NCBI RefSeq assembly: GCF_014650035.1
Contig: NZ_BMUE01000002.1
Location: forward strand, 768,666 to 832,665
Reading direction: 5' to 3'
Length of the DNA stretch: 64,000 nt
Source: Streptomyces lucensis JCM 4490
GTDB lineage: Bacteria; Actinomycetota; Actinomycetes; Streptomycetales; Streptomycetaceae
The first letter of the stretch is position 1, and every line of letters begins with the position of its first letter. Of this stretch, positions 17,931 to 28,683 are shown in pieces. The notes under the pieces were generated by a model, which ran no database searches, was not told where the DNA came from, and worked only from the letters and a program-made list of their open reading frames with translations. The translations under genes were made by a program, and so were the position numbers.

Positions 17931-20900
17931 ATGACGCCGGGGCGCAGAAGCAGCACCTTTTCCCGTCTGCTCCGGCACGGCTTCACCGACCCCTCCGCCG
18001 CCGAGCGGCTGCTGGACGCCCCCGAGCTGATCCCCGTGCGCGACGACCCGGTGCTCCTGGAGGCCCTGGGCGCCACCGCCGACCCGGACCTCGCCCTGCA
18101 CGGCCTGGTCCGCCTCCTGGAGGCGCAGAGCGGCCCCGCCTCCCCCCGCGACCAGCGCGCCCTGCTGGACACCCTGATCGCGGCCAAGCCGCTGCGCGAC
18201 CGCCTGCTGGGCGTCCTCGGCGCCTCCACGGCCCTCGCCGACCACCTGGCCCGCCACCCGCACGACTGGCAGGCCCTGGTCACCTACGAGCCCCGCGACC
18301 TCCACCCCGGCGTGGCGGAGTTCGAACGCGGCCTGGCCGGCGCCGCCGACCCCGTCTCCCTGCGCGTCGCCTACCGCCGCTGCCTGCTGTCCATCGCGGC
18401 CCGGGACGTCTGCGGCACCACGGACGTCGCCGAGACGGCGGCCGAACTCGCCGACCTGGCCACCGCCACCCTCCGCGCGGCCCTGGCGATGGCGCGGGCC
18501 GCGGCCCCCGAGGACGCGGCGGCCTGCCGCCTCGCGGTGATCGCGATGGGCAAGTGCGGCGGCCACGAGCTGAACTACGTCTCCGACGTCGACGTGATCT
18601 TCGTGGCCGAGGCGGCCGAGGGCGCCACCGAGGCCGCGGCCCTGAAGTCCGCGACGCAGCTCGCGTCCCACCTCATGCGGATCTGCTCCGAGACGACCGT
18701 CGAGGGCTCCATCTGGCCGGTGGACGCGAACCTCCGCCCCGAGGGCCGCAACGGCCCCCTCGTGCGCACCCTCAGCAGCCACCTCGCCTACTACCAACGC
18801 TGGGCCAAGACCTGGGAGTTCCAGGCCCTCCTCAAGGCCCGCCCGGTCGCCGGCGACGCCGACCTGGGCCAGGCCTACCTGGACGCGCTCGAACCCCTCG
18901 TCTGGCAGGCCGCCGAACGCGACAACTTCGTGGCCGACGTGCAGAAGATGCGCCGCCGGGTCGTCGAGAACATCCCCGCCGCCGAGATCGACCGGGAACT
19001 CAAGCTCGGTCCCGGCGGCCTGCGCGACGTCGAGTTCGCCGTCCAGCTCCTGCAGCTGGTGCACGGCCGCACCGACGCCTCCCTGCGCAGCGGCACCACC
19101 CTCGACGCCCTGCAGGCCCTGGCCGCCGGCGGCTACGTCGGCCGCGAGGACGCCGCCCGCCTGGACGAGGCCTACCGCTTCCTGCGCTCCCTGGAGCACC
19201 GCATCCAGCTCTACCGCCTGCGCCGCACCCACCTCGTCCCCGAGGCGGAGGAGGACCTGCGCCGCCTCGGCCGCTCCCTCGGCCTGCGCACCGACCCGGT
19301 GTCCGGACTGAACCGCGAGTGGCGGCGGCACACCGGGGTCGTACGGCGCCTGCACGAGAAGCTCTTCTACCGCCCCCTGCTCGACGCAGTGGCCCAACTC
19401 GCCCCCGGCGAGGCCCGGCTGCGCCCCGAGGCGGCCCGCGAACGCCTGGTCGCCCTCGGCTACGCCGACCCGGCCGCGGCCCTGCGCCACATCGAGGCGC
19501 TGGCCTCCGGCGTGACCCGCAAGGCCGCCATCCAGCGCACCCTGCTCCCCGTCCTCCTCGGCTGGTTCGCCGACTCCGCCGACCCCGACGCCGGCCTGCT
19601 CAACTTCCGCAAGGTCTCCGACGCGCTCGGCAAGACCCCCTGGTACCTGCGGCTGCTGCGCGACGAGGGCGCGGCGGCCGAGAACCTGGCCCGCGTCCTG
19701 TCGGCGGGCCGCCTCGCCCCCGACCTGCTCATGCGCGCCCCCGAGGCGGTGGCCCTGCTCGGCGACGGGGACGGCGGCGGCCTGGCACCCCGCGACCGCG
19801 CCCAGCTGGAGCCGGAGATCCTCGCCGCCGTGGGCCGCGCGGAGAACGCCGAGCAGGGCGTCACAGCGGCCCGCGGCGTCCGCCGCCGCGAGCTGTTCCG
19901 CACCGCCGCCGCCGACATCGTCGGCTCCTACGGCACCGAGACCAGCCCCGCCGAGGCCGACCAGGGCGCCCTGGTCGACCGGGTCGGCGCCGCCGTCTCC
20001 GATCTCACCGCCGCCACCCTCGCGGGCACCCTGCGCGCGGTCGTGCGCGCCGGCTGGGGGGACACCCTCCCCACCCGGTTCGCGATCATCGGCATGGGCC
20101 GCTTCGGCGGGCACGAGCTGGGCTACGGCTCCGACGCGGACGTGCTGTTCGTGCACGAACCGCGGGACGGCGTGGACGAGCACGAGGCGGCCGCCGCCGC
20201 GGCCAGGGTCGTCGCCGAGATGCGGCGCCTGCTGCAGCTGCCCAGCGCCGATCCGCCCCTGCTCATCGACGCGGACCTGCGCCCCGAGGGCAAGTCGGGG
20301 CCCCTGGTGCGCACCCTGAAGTCGTACGAGGCGTACTACCGCCGCTGGTCACTGGTGTGGGAGTCGCAGGCGCTGCTGCGGGCCGAGCCGGTCGCCGGCG
20401 ACCAGGACCTCGGCCGCCGCTTCACCGAGCTGATCGACCCGCTGCGCTACCCGGCGCGCGGCCTCGACGAGGACGCCGTGCGCGAGATCCGCAGGCTGAA
20501 GGCCCGCATGGAGTCCGAGCGCCTGCCGCGCGGCGCCGACCCCAAGCTGCACACCAAGCTCGGCCCCGGCGGCCTGTCCGACGTCGAGTGGACCGTCCAG
20601 CTGCTCCAGATGCGCCACGGCGGGCACGAGCCCGCGCTGCGCACCACGCGCACCCGCGAGGCGCTGTCCGCCGCCCGCGCGGCCGGGCTGCTGTCCGACG
20701 AGGACGCGGAGACCCTGGACGAGGCGTGGGTGCTGGCCACCCGGGTGCGCAACGCCGTCATGCTGGTCCGCGGCCGGGCCGGGGACACCTTCCCCACCGA
20801 GCCACGCGAGCTGGCCGCGGTCGGCCGCTACCTGGGCTACGGCGCGGGGCACGCCGGGGACATGCTGGACGTCTACCGCCGTACCACCCGCAGGGCCCGC

Positions 20901-20939
20901 GCGGTCGTGGAGGAGCTGTTCTACGGCGACGGGGCCTGA
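17931..20939 (+). CDS. glnE: Bifunctional glutamine synthetase adenylyltransferase/deadenylyltransferase
   Basis: A 1002-residue cytosolic enzyme that adds AMP to, and removes it from, a tyrosine of GSI to tune glutamine synthesis to nitrogen supply. Two nucleotidyltransferase domains are visible. The N-terminal deadenylylase has GKCGGHELNYVSDVDVIF with Asp219 and Asp221, and the C-terminal adenylylase has GMGRFGGHELGYGSDADVLF with Asp735 and Asp737. Each is followed by a GlnD-like helical region (LGPGGLRDVEFAVQLLQL; LGPGGLSDVEWTVQLLQM). The ATG at 17931 follows GGGAGG. The true GSI target glnA is not in the window; GlnA2 and GlnII lack the modified tyrosine motif. The 3' end overlaps the convergent PAP2 gene by 19 bases. 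Confidence 0.97.
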   Translation: MTPGRRSSTFSRLLRHGFTDPSAAERLLDAPELIPVRDDPVLLEALGATADPDLALHGLVRLLEAQSGPASPRDQRALLDTLIAAKPLRDRLLGVLGASTALADHLARHPHDWQALVTYEPRDLHPGVAEFERGLAGAADPVSLRVAYRRCLLSIAARDVCGTTDVAETAAELADLATATLRAALAMARAAAPEDAAACRLAVIAMGKCGGHELNYVSDVDVIFVAEAAEGATEAAALKSATQLASHLMRICSETTVEGSIWPVDANLRPEGRNGPLVRTLSSHLAYYQRWAKTWEFQALLKARPVAGDADLGQAYLDALEPLVWQAAERDNFVADVQKMRRRVVENIPAAEIDRELKLGPGGLRDVEFAVQLLQLVHGRTDASLRSGTTLDALQALAAGGYVGREDAARLDEAYRFLRSLEHRIQLYRLRRTHLVPEAEEDLRRLGRSLGLRTDPVSGLNREWRRHTGVVRRLHEKLFYRPLLDAVAQLAPGEARLRPEAARERLVALGYADPAAALRHIEALASGVTRKAAIQRTLLPVLLGWFADSADPDAGLLNFRKVSDALGKTPWYLRLLRDEGAAAENLARVLSAGRLAPDLLMRAPEAVALLGDGDGGGLAPRDRAQLEPEILAAVGRAENAEQGVTAARGVRRRELFRTAAADIVGSYGTETSPAEADQGALVDRVGAAVSDLTAATLAGTLRAVVRAGWGDTLPTRFAIIGMGRFGGHELGYGSDADVLFVHEPRDGVDEHEAAAAAARVVAEMRRLLQLPSADPPLLIDADLRPEGKSGPLVRTLKSYEAYYRRWSLVWESQALLRAEPVAGDQDLGRRFTELIDPLRYPARGLDEDAVREIRRLKARMESERLPRGADPKLHTKLGPGGLSDVEWTVQLLQMRHGGHEPALRTTRTREALSAARAAGLLSDEDAETLDEAWVLATRVRNAVMLVRGRAGDTFPTEPRELAAVGRYLGYGAGHAGDMLDVYRRTTRRARAVVEELFYGDGA

Positions 20940-21793
20940 GCGGCCGCCGGAGCCGGCTCGGGCGCCGGGGCCGGCACCCGCCGGGGCAGCGCGTGCGGCA
21001 GGGCGCCGTACCAGACCCGGGCCGCGCTGAGACCGAAGGCCAGGCAGAGCACGCCGCCCACCGCGTCCAGCCAGAAGTGGTTGGCCGTGGCGACGATCAC
21101 CAGCAGGGTGAGGGCCGGATACAGCAGGGCCAGCACCCGTACCCACGGCACCGTCGCCAGCGCGAAGACGGTCAGCCCGCACCACAGCGACCAGCCGATG
21201 TGCATCGACGGCATCGCCGCGTACTGGTTGGACATGTGCTTGAGGTCGCCGGAGGCCATCGAGCCCCACGTGTGGTGCACCATGACGGTGTCCACGAAGT
21301 GCCCGCCGCGCATCAACCGGGGCGGCGCGAGCGGAAACAGATAGTAACCGACCAGGGCCACACCGGTGGTCGCGAACAGCACCAGACGGGTCGCCGCGTA
21401 CCGGCCGGGATGCCACCGGTACAGCCACACCAGAACACCCAGCGTGATGACGAAGTGCAGCGTGGCGTAGTAGTAGTTCATGCCGACGATCAGCCAAGTC
21501 ACCGAGTTCACGGCATGGTTGACGGACTGCTCCACGGCGACGCCCGCACCGTGCTCCACCCGCCAGATCCAGTCGGCGTTGCGCAGGGCCGCGCCCCGCT
21601 GCTCCGGGACGGCGTTGCGGATGAGCGAGTACGTCCAGTAACTCACCGCGATCAGAAGGATCTCGAACCACAACCGCGGCCGCCGCGGACCGCGCAGCCG
21701 GCCGAGCGGGCCCCGTGCGGCCTCGCCCGTGACGGGCCGCGGAACGGCCGCCTTCTCGCGACCTTCCGGCTCTGTGACGGTCGAGTCACTCAT
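20921..21793 (-). CDS. PAP2 superfamily integral membrane phosphatase/transferase
   Basis: A membrane protein of about 290 residues with roughly six helices. The PAP2 core motifs are NQYAAMPSMHIGWS (Ser and His of motif 2) and ATANHFWLDAVGG (catalytic His and Asp of motif 3). The first motif is reduced to PLAPPRLMRGG, as in the inositolphosphotransferase-like (AUR1-type) branch. It probably acts on a lipid phosphate. The C-terminal tail is an Ala/Pro-rich stretch overlapping the end of glnE by 19 bases. The start is uncertain: ATG codons at 21793 and 21799 and a TTG at 21802 are all possible, and none has a good ribosome site. Confidence 0.88.
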   Translation of the reverse strand: MSDSTVTEPEGREKAAVPRPVTGEAARGPLGRLRGPRRPRLWFEILLIAVSYWTYSLIRNAVPEQRGAALRNADWIWRVEHGAGVAVEQSVNHAVNSVTWLIVGMNYYYATLHFVITLGVLVWLYRWHPGRYAATRLVLFATTGVALVGYYLFPLAPPRLMRGGHFVDTVMVHHTWGSMASGDLKHMSNQYAAMPSMHIGWSLWCGLTVFALATVPWVRVLALLYPALTLLVIVATANHFWLDAVGGVLCLAFGLSAARVWYGALPHALPRRVPAPAPEPAPAAAQAPSP

Positions 21794-21861
21794 AGGCATC
21801 AAGTCTGCCAGACAGGGCTTCCTCGCCCGATCATCCCAAGGTCGGGTCCGGAACGCACCTT

Positions 21862-22920
21862 CTACACCGTACGGACGACATGCGGCGCCGAGGCGGTCGA
21901 GCCGCGCACCACCAGCTCCGGCATGAACACGAACTCGCTGTGCGGCGCGGGCGTGCCGCCGATCTCCTCCAGCAGCGTGCGCACCGCCGCCTGCCCCATC
22001 GCCGGGACCGGCTTGCGGACCGTCGTGAGCGGCGGGTCGGTGAAGGCGATCAGCGTCGAGTCGTCGAAGCCCACCACCGAGATGTCCCGCGGCACCTGCA
22101 GACCCAGCTGCCGGGCGGCCCGTATCGCGCCCAGCGCCATCATGTCGCTGGCGCAGACCACCGCGGTGCAGTCCCGGTCGATGAGCGCCTTGGCGGCCGC
22201 CTGGCCGCCCTCCAGCGTGTACAGCGAGTGCTGGACCAGCTGGGACTCGGTCTCCTCGGCGCTCAGCCCCAACTGGTCCTGCACCGCCCGGACGAAGCCC
22301 TCGATCTTGCGCTGGACCGGGACGTAGCGCTTCGGCCCGAGGGCCAGGCCTATGCGGGTGTGCCCGAGCGAGACCAGGTGGGTCACCGCCAGGCTCATCG
22401 CCGCCCGGTCGTCGGGCGAGATGAACGGCGCCTGCACCTTCGGCGAGAAGCCGTCGACGAGGACGAAGGGCACGCCCTGCGCCCGCAGCCGCTCGTAGCG
22501 CTCCATGTCCGCGGTGGTGTCGGCGTGCAGCCCGGAGACGTAGATGATGCCCGCGACGCCCCGGTCGACGAGCATCTCGGTCAGCTCGTCCTCCGTCGAC
22601 CCGCCGGGGGTCTGGGTGGCGAGGATCGGGGTGTAGCCCTGCCGGGTCAGCGCCTGTCCGATGACCTGTGCCAGAGCCGGGAATATCGGGTTCTCCAGCT
22701 CCGGAGTTATCAGGCCCACCAACCCCTCACTGCGTTGGCGCAGCCGCACCGGACGCTCGTAACCGAGGACGTCCAGTGCGGCGAGCACGGAATGGCGGGT
22801 GGTGGCGGCGACGCCTGGCTTCCCGTTGAGGACGCGGCTGACGGTCGCTTCGCTCACCCCCGCTTGCGCAGCGATGTCGGCAAGCCGTGTGGTCACAGGA
22901 TTGGACTGTACCGGCCGCAT
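21862..22920 (-). CDS. malR: MalR/Reg1-type LacI family maltose repressor
   Basis: A LacI/GalR regulator of 352 residues from the ATG at 22920, or 344 from the GTG at 22896. The latter equals the length I recall for S. coelicolor MalR but lacks a ribosome site, while GGGAAG stands six bases before the ATG. The helix-turn-helix TRLADIAAQAGVSEATVSRV and hinge-region VLGYERP are followed by a sugar-binding domain (GLVGLITPELENPIFPALAQ). It should repress maltose and amylase genes until maltose is present. The gene follows the alpha-glucosidase stop with one base between them, so it is the last gene of the mal operon here. Confidence 0.93.
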   Translation of the reverse strand: MRPVQSNPVTTRLADIAAQAGVSEATVSRVLNGKPGVAATTRHSVLAALDVLGYERPVRLRQRSEGLVGLITPELENPIFPALAQVIGQALTRQGYTPILATQTPGGSTEDELTEMLVDRGVAGIIYVSGLHADTTADMERYERLRAQGVPFVLVDGFSPKVQAPFISPDDRAAMSLAVTHLVSLGHTRIGLALGPKRYVPVQRKIEGFVRAVQDQLGLSAEETESQLVQHSLYTLEGGQAAAKALIDRDCTAVVCASDMMALGAIRAARQLGLQVPRDISVVGFDDSTLIAFTDPPLTTVRKPVPAMGQAAVRTLLEEIGGTPAPHSEFVFMPELVVRGSTASAPHVVRTV

Positions 22921-22921
22921 G

Positions 22922-24571
<1,650 letters not shown>

Positions 24572-24660
24572 GGATTCCCTTAGGGATGCGGGGGGAACGA
24601 CGGAGGCGCTTGCTGACGAGCGTGGGCCGGGCGGGGTCTCCGCCCGGCCGGGGCCGGTGG

Positions 24661-25572
24661 TCAGGACTTGGTGCCGCCGGCTGTCAGCCCGGAGACCAGG
24701 CTGCGCTGGACGAGCATGAACACGAGGGCCGCGGGGATGGTGATGATGATCGCCGTGGCCGAGGTCCACGCCCAGTCGGGCCGCTGGTCCTGGGCGAAGG
24801 TGCGGATGCCGACCGCGAGCGTGTAGTGGTCGGACTGCATGAACTGCGTGGCGTAGGCGACCTCGCCCCAGGCGGTGAGGAAGCTGTAGAACGCGGTCAC
24901 CGCGAGGCCGGGCTTGGCCAGGGGCACGATCAGCCGCCAGAAGGTGCCGAACGGGGTGAGGCCGTCCACGCGGCCCGCCTCGTCGATCTCCTTGGGGATC
25001 GTGTCGAAGTAGCCCTTCATCATCCAGGCGCAGAACGGGACCGCGGTGGTCGCGTACGCCAGGATCAGGCCGAGGTAGTTGTCCAGCAGGTTCAGGTCGG
25101 ACATCAGCAGGTACAGCGGCACGATCAGCACGATGCTCGGGAACATCTGGGTGACCAGGAAGGTCCACATCAGCTGCCTGCTGCCGGGGAACTTCATCCG
25201 GGACACCGCGTAGCCGGCGGTCGCCGCGAGGAAGACGCCGAGCGCGGTGGTGCCGCCCGCCACGATGACGGTGTTCAGGAACCACTTGGGCAGGTCCGAG
25301 TGGGACAGCACGTCGGTGTAGTTGTGCAGGCTGAAGTCGTCCAGCACCTTGCCGGGCTGCTGCCAGGCGTCCTTCGGGCCGAGCGAGATGAAGAAGATCC
25401 AGGCCACCGGGAAGGCCGCGATCAGCGTGGCGAGGATCAGCGTGCCGTGCAGGGCGAGCGAGGCCCCGAGACCGCGCTCCTCACGGCCGCGCACCTTGCG
25501 GGCCTGGGGGGCGGGGGCGGGCTGGGCGGCGGAGCGGGCGGGCGCGGCGCTCTCGTGCGTTGCTGCGGTCAT
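24661..25572 (-). CDS. malG: Maltose/maltodextrin ABC transporter permease MalG
   Basis: A 303-residue inner-membrane permease with six predicted helices. The Ala/Pro/Arg-rich N-terminal tail is cytoplasmic. The ABC permease EAA loop reads EIDEAGRVDGLTPFGTFWRL (about 207-226), where the ATPase docks. It pairs with MalF and needs an ATPase; no ATPase gene is in the cluster. In Streptomyces the shared MsiK ATPase encoded elsewhere is known to serve several sugar importers. AAGGAG stands eight bases before the ATG at 25572. It follows malF with a 12-base gap. Confidence 0.94.
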   Translation of the reverse strand: MTAATHESAAPARSAAQPAPAPQARKVRGREERGLGASLALHGTLILATLIAAFPVAWIFFISLGPKDAWQQPGKVLDDFSLHNYTDVLSHSDLPKWFLNTVIVAGGTTALGVFLAATAGYAVSRMKFPGSRQLMWTFLVTQMFPSIVLIVPLYLLMSDLNLLDNYLGLILAYATTAVPFCAWMMKGYFDTIPKEIDEAGRVDGLTPFGTFWRLIVPLAKPGLAVTAFYSFLTAWGEVAYATQFMQSDHYTLAVGIRTFAQDQRPDWAWTSATAIIITIPAALVFMLVQRSLVSGLTAGGTKS

Positions 25573-25584
25573 GACGATGGCTCC

Positions 25585-26589
25585 TTACGCCTGCTCGGAC
25601 TTCAGGGTGCTGCGGCGGTAGAACGTCGAGAAGGCCATCAGGAGGGCGAGGATGATGATGCCGTAGGTCGCCGCTCCCGCGTAGTCCGAAATGCCGGTGA
25701 AGGCCTTGCGGAAGGCGAAGGTGACCAGGATGTCGGTGTCGCCGGTCGTGTTGTTGCCCAGCAGCAGGTAGATGACGTTGAACATGTTGAACGTCCAGAT
25801 GCAGCCCAGCAGGATCACGGTGTTCGTCACCGGGCGCAGGCCGGGCAGGGTGACGTTGACGAAGCGCTGCCAGGGCGAGGCGCCGTCCATCTCGGCCGCC
25901 TCGTACAGCTCCTTCGGGATCGACTGCAGACCGCCGAGGACGGCGACCATGTTGAAGGGGATGCCGATCCAGACGTTCACCATGATGACGGCGATCTTCT
26001 GGGCCATCGGGGTGCCGAGCCAGTTCTGCTCGGGCAGGCCGAAGGCCGTGATGATCTCGTTGAAGACGCCGTACTGGGAGTTGAGCATCAGCCGCCAGGC
26101 GAAGACGCCGATGAACGACGGGACGGCCCAGGGCAGGATCAGCATCGCCCGGTAGAAGCCGCGCAGGCGCATCTCGCGGTTGAGGAGCACCGCGAGCCCC
26201 ATGCCGAGGCCGACCTGGAGGGCGACGCAGGAGACGGTCCACAGGATCGTCCAGACCAGGCGGGGGTAGAAGTCGCTGTCAGCGCCCGACAGCACGTGCC
26301 AGTAGTTGTCGAGACCGACGAAGCGGTAGGTCGCCGGTCGGTGGAAGGCGCCGATCGTGGAGGCGACGTTCGACTCGTTGGCGTCGGTGAGGGACTGGTA
26401 GATGCCGTAGCCCAGGGGGTACAGGACCAGTACGGCGATGACGACGGCGACCGGGGTCACCATCGCCCAGGCGTACCAGTGCTTCTCCCACGACCGCCTG
26501 AGCGCCGAAACGCGTGCGGGGCGCGGGGACTTCTCGCCTCGCGCTGTCTTGTCGGTCTGTCCGGGGCTCGCTGCGGTCGTCATGGTCAT
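25585..26589 (-). CDS. malF: Maltose/maltodextrin ABC transporter permease MalF
   Basis: A 334-residue permease with six or more helices, starting with a cytoplasmic segment and a first helix near 35-60 (AMVTPVAVVIAVLVLYPLGY). The EAA loop is ELYEAAEMDGASPWQRFVNV. It is the short actinobacterial type, without the large periplasmic loop of E. coli MalF. It works with MalG and the lipoprotein MalE. The ATG at 26589 follows AAAGAG; an ATG at 26583 is a possible alternative. A large hairpin lies in the malE-malF gap, which may let malE be expressed above the permeases. Confidence 0.94.
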   Translation of the reverse strand: MTMTTAASPGQTDKTARGEKSPRPARVSALRRSWEKHWYAWAMVTPVAVVIAVLVLYPLGYGIYQSLTDANESNVASTIGAFHRPATYRFVGLDNYWHVLSGADSDFYPRLVWTILWTVSCVALQVGLGMGLAVLLNREMRLRGFYRAMLILPWAVPSFIGVFAWRLMLNSQYGVFNEIITAFGLPEQNWLGTPMAQKIAVIMVNVWIGIPFNMVAVLGGLQSIPKELYEAAEMDGASPWQRFVNVTLPGLRPVTNTVILLGCIWTFNMFNVIYLLLGNNTTGDTDILVTFAFRKAFTGISDYAGAATYGIIILALLMAFSTFYRRSTLKSEQA

Positions 26590-26621
26590 CGGCTCTTTCG
26601 CGGCAGAAGTCTGGTGGTTCC

Positions 26622-26682
26622 CGCAGCCCCGGGGAGCCCCGTTCGGGGCGGCAGCGGGGAAACGTGTTTCCCCGGGGCTGCG
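26622..26682. promoter_or_regulatory. Branched hairpin between malE and malF
   Basis: A 13-base perfect outer stem, CGCAGCCCCGGGG/CCCCGGGGCTGCG, encloses a small hairpin GCCCC-GTTC-GGGGC (26636-26649). An alternative stem GGGGAAAC/GTTTCCCC (26656-26673) competes for the right outer arm. The position suggests mRNA stabilisation of malE or partial termination. Confidence 0.7.
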
Positions 26683-26718
26683 TGTCCTTCGGTTACCGTG
26701 CGGCTACTGACGGTCTGG

Positions 26719-28008
26719 TCAGCCGATGGAGTAGCCGGGCAGGAGCTTCTGGAACTCCTTGGCGGTGGCGTCCAGGCCGGACTTGACCGACGTGTCGCCC
26801 TGGAGGATCTTCACGTAGTTCTGGGCGAGCGGCGTGAAGAGGGAACCGACCTGCGGGAGCGCGACGCGCGGGCGGGCGGTCTGCTCCAGGATGGGCTTGA
26901 AGCCGGCGATCTTGGCGTCCGACGTGACCTTGTCGGTGTACGCCGACTTGCGGGTCGGCAGGGTGCCGGTCTTCTCCGCGATGGTGACCTGGCTCTTGGT
27001 GGACGTCATGAACTGCGTGAACAGGTAGCTGGCGTCCAGGTTGCCCGAGCCCTGGTAGACGGCGAGGTTGTGACCGCCGGTCGGGGCCTGGGCCTTGCCG
27101 CCCTCACCGGCCGGGACGGGGGCGTAGCCGAGGTTGCTCTCCTTGCCCTTGAACGCCTTGCCGGTCAGGTCGTCGCCGACCGACCAGGGGCCCTGGACCA
27201 GCATGGCGACCTTGCCGTTCTTGAAGGCGGTCTGCATGTTCTGGTAGGCGTTCGCGAAGTCGACCTTCATCGAGGCCTCGTCGTTGATCTGCTTCGCGGT
27301 GGTGAGCGCCTTCACGGCGGCGGCGTCGCTGATCGTGATCTTCTTCTCGGACGGCTGGGCCATGTCCGCGCCGTTGCTGTAGAGCAGCGGGAGCAGGAAG
27401 TAGGCGTCGGGGTTCAGGTAGGTGCCGTAGGCCCCGGTCTTCTTCTTGATGGTCTTGGAGTCGGCGATGAACTCGTCCCAGGTGGCCGGCGGCTTCGAGA
27501 TGCCGGCCTTCTTCAGCAGGTCCTTGTTGTACAGCAGCGCGAGGGTGTCGGTGACCGACGGCACGCCGTAGGTCTTGCCGTTGTACTTGGCCGTGTTCAT
27601 CGGGCCGGTGTTGAAGTCCGAGGTGTCCTTCAGCGCCGCGGTGCCGTCGAGCGGGGCGATGTAGCCGAGCGAGGCGTACTCCGCCATCAGGCCGACGTCG
27701 GTGCGGACGACGTCCGGAGCACCCTTGCCGCTCTTGGCGGCCGACTTGAACTTCTGCTCGACGTCGGTGAAGGGGACGTTCTGGTAGTTCACCTTGATCT
27801 TCGGGTACTTGGCCTCGAACTCCGAGATCAGGGCCTTGTACGCCGGGGCCTCGTTCGCCGCGTCGGAGGTGTCCCAGTACGTGATCGTGCCGGAGACGTC
27901 CTTGGGGTCCTTGGGCTTGCTGGACGCGTTGTCGTCCGAGCCGCCACAGGCGGTGGCGGAGAGGGCGATCACGGTGACCGCGGCGGCGATCGATATGCCA
28001 CGTCGCAT
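26719..28008 (-). CDS. malE: Maltose/maltodextrin-binding lipoprotein MalE
   Basis: A 429-residue extracellular solute-binding lipoprotein. The signal peptide ends at Cys21 (VIALSATACGG), which should be lipid-modified. The mature protein has the family-1 binding-protein fold: GTITYWDTSDAANEAPAYKA at the start, GVPSVTDTLALLYNKDLLKK and KVAMLVQGPWSVGDDL later. It delivers maltodextrins to MalF-MalG. The ATG at 28008 follows AGGAG; an in-frame start at 28155 would lie upstream of the operator region and is rejected. It is the first gene of the mal operon, behind a cluster of CTTGC operators. Confidence 0.95.
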   Translation of the reverse strand: MRRGISIAAAVTVIALSATACGGSDDNASSKPKDPKDVSGTITYWDTSDAANEAPAYKALISEFEAKYPKIKVNYQNVPFTDVEQKFKSAAKSGKGAPDVVRTDVGLMAEYASLGYIAPLDGTAALKDTSDFNTGPMNTAKYNGKTYGVPSVTDTLALLYNKDLLKKAGISKPPATWDEFIADSKTIKKKTGAYGTYLNPDAYFLLPLLYSNGADMAQPSEKKITISDAAAVKALTTAKQINDEASMKVDFANAYQNMQTAFKNGKVAMLVQGPWSVGDDLTGKAFKGKESNLGYAPVPAGEGGKAQAPTGGHNLAVYQGSGNLDASYLFTQFMTSTKSQVTIAEKTGTLPTRKSAYTDKVTSDAKIAGFKPILEQTARPRVALPQVGSLFTPLAQNYVKILQGDTSVKSGLDATAKEFQKLLPGYSIG

Positions 28009-28104
28009 ATGAGCTCCTAGAAGTGGGGTGCCCGGATCATCCCTTGGGAGGACCGCGGGTGCCGTCTGTCCCAATCGACGGCCGCCGGGCGCGGGAGGAA
28101 CGTA

Positions 28105-28163
28105 GCAAGCGTGCAAGTCCTTGCGAAAGATGTTGCAAGAAGATTTCTGCAACATCCGGCAAG
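28105..28163 (-). promoter_or_regulatory. MalR-type operator cluster upstream of malE
   Basis: On the minus strand CTTGC occurs at 28109, 28117, 28139 and 28163 (5' ends), and once on the plus strand at 28120-28124. A perfect nine-base inverted repeat, GATGTTGCA (28129-28137) and TGCAACATC (28148-28156), lies in the middle. CTTGCA-type repeats are the known MalR/Reg1 targets in Streptomyces. The 201-base gap holds this and the malE promoter. Confidence 0.75.
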
Positions 28164-28209
28164 CGTGACGTTTCCGTTACCGGCATGCTCCGTTCGCCTT
28201 CGCGGGCCG

Positions 28210-28683
28210 TCACCGCGCGGACCGGCGGGGTGCGCGCCGGTGGGTGCGCAGCGCGACCCCCACCACGCGCTCCACGGGGAAGTAGCCGATCTGGCGCGAG
28301 TCCACACTCTCCTCCGCGTTGTCCCCCAGCACCACCACCGAGCCGGGCGGAACCGGCCCGGAGCCCAGCCGCCCGGCCGCGGCGGCGGGCACCGGGTCGC
28401 CGGGCAGGGCCGCCAGCCGCTTGATCATGAGGTGTCCCCGCCGGTCCGGCCAGCTCCAGGACGAGAAGCGGGCGTCCGGGTCCGGCTTCTCCACCACGAC
28501 GACCTGTCCGGCCCGCAGCCGCGCCGCCCGCACCCGTCGCCCGATCAGCACGTCCCCGGCCTCCAGCGTGGGCCGCATGCTCACCCCTCTCACGGTGATC
28601 ACGACGGTGCGACGCCGGACCCACAGCAGACAGGCGCCGACGACGGCGAGGACACCGAGGACACCGAGGACGGCGGCGGTCAC
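28210..28683 (-). CDS. S26 family signal peptidase of the peptide cluster
   Basis: A 157-residue membrane peptidase. One N-terminal helix (residues 4-22) anchors it, with the catalytic domain outside. The catalytic dyad is present: Ser35 in GVSMRPTL and Lys88 in MIKRLAALPGDP. The later motif VPPGSVVVLGDNAEESVDSR completes the S26 core. It is small and sits in a peptide operon, so it is probably a dedicated leader peptidase rather than the housekeeping enzyme; the precursor at 31855 offers an Ala-Asp-Ala site. The GTG at 28683 overlaps the stop of the ABC gene (GTGA). Its specific substrate is inference. Confidence 0.9.
   Translation of the reverse strand: MTAAVLGVLGVLAVVGACLLWVRRRTVVITVRGVSMRPTLEAGDVLIGRRVRAARLRAGQVVVVEKPDPDARFSSWSWPDRRGHLMIKRLAALPGDPVPAAAAGRLGSGPVPPGSVVVLGDNAEESVDSRQIGYFPVERVVGVALRTHRRAPRRSAR

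Noticed and set aside
16371..20183. Very long minus-strand open frame across DUF72, the repeats and glnE
   Set aside because: It is antisense to two clear genes and has low-complexity Gly/Ala/Val composition.
24586..28020. 1144-codon plus-strand frame over the mal genes
   Set aside because: Antisense to malG, malF and malE, which have full family motifs.
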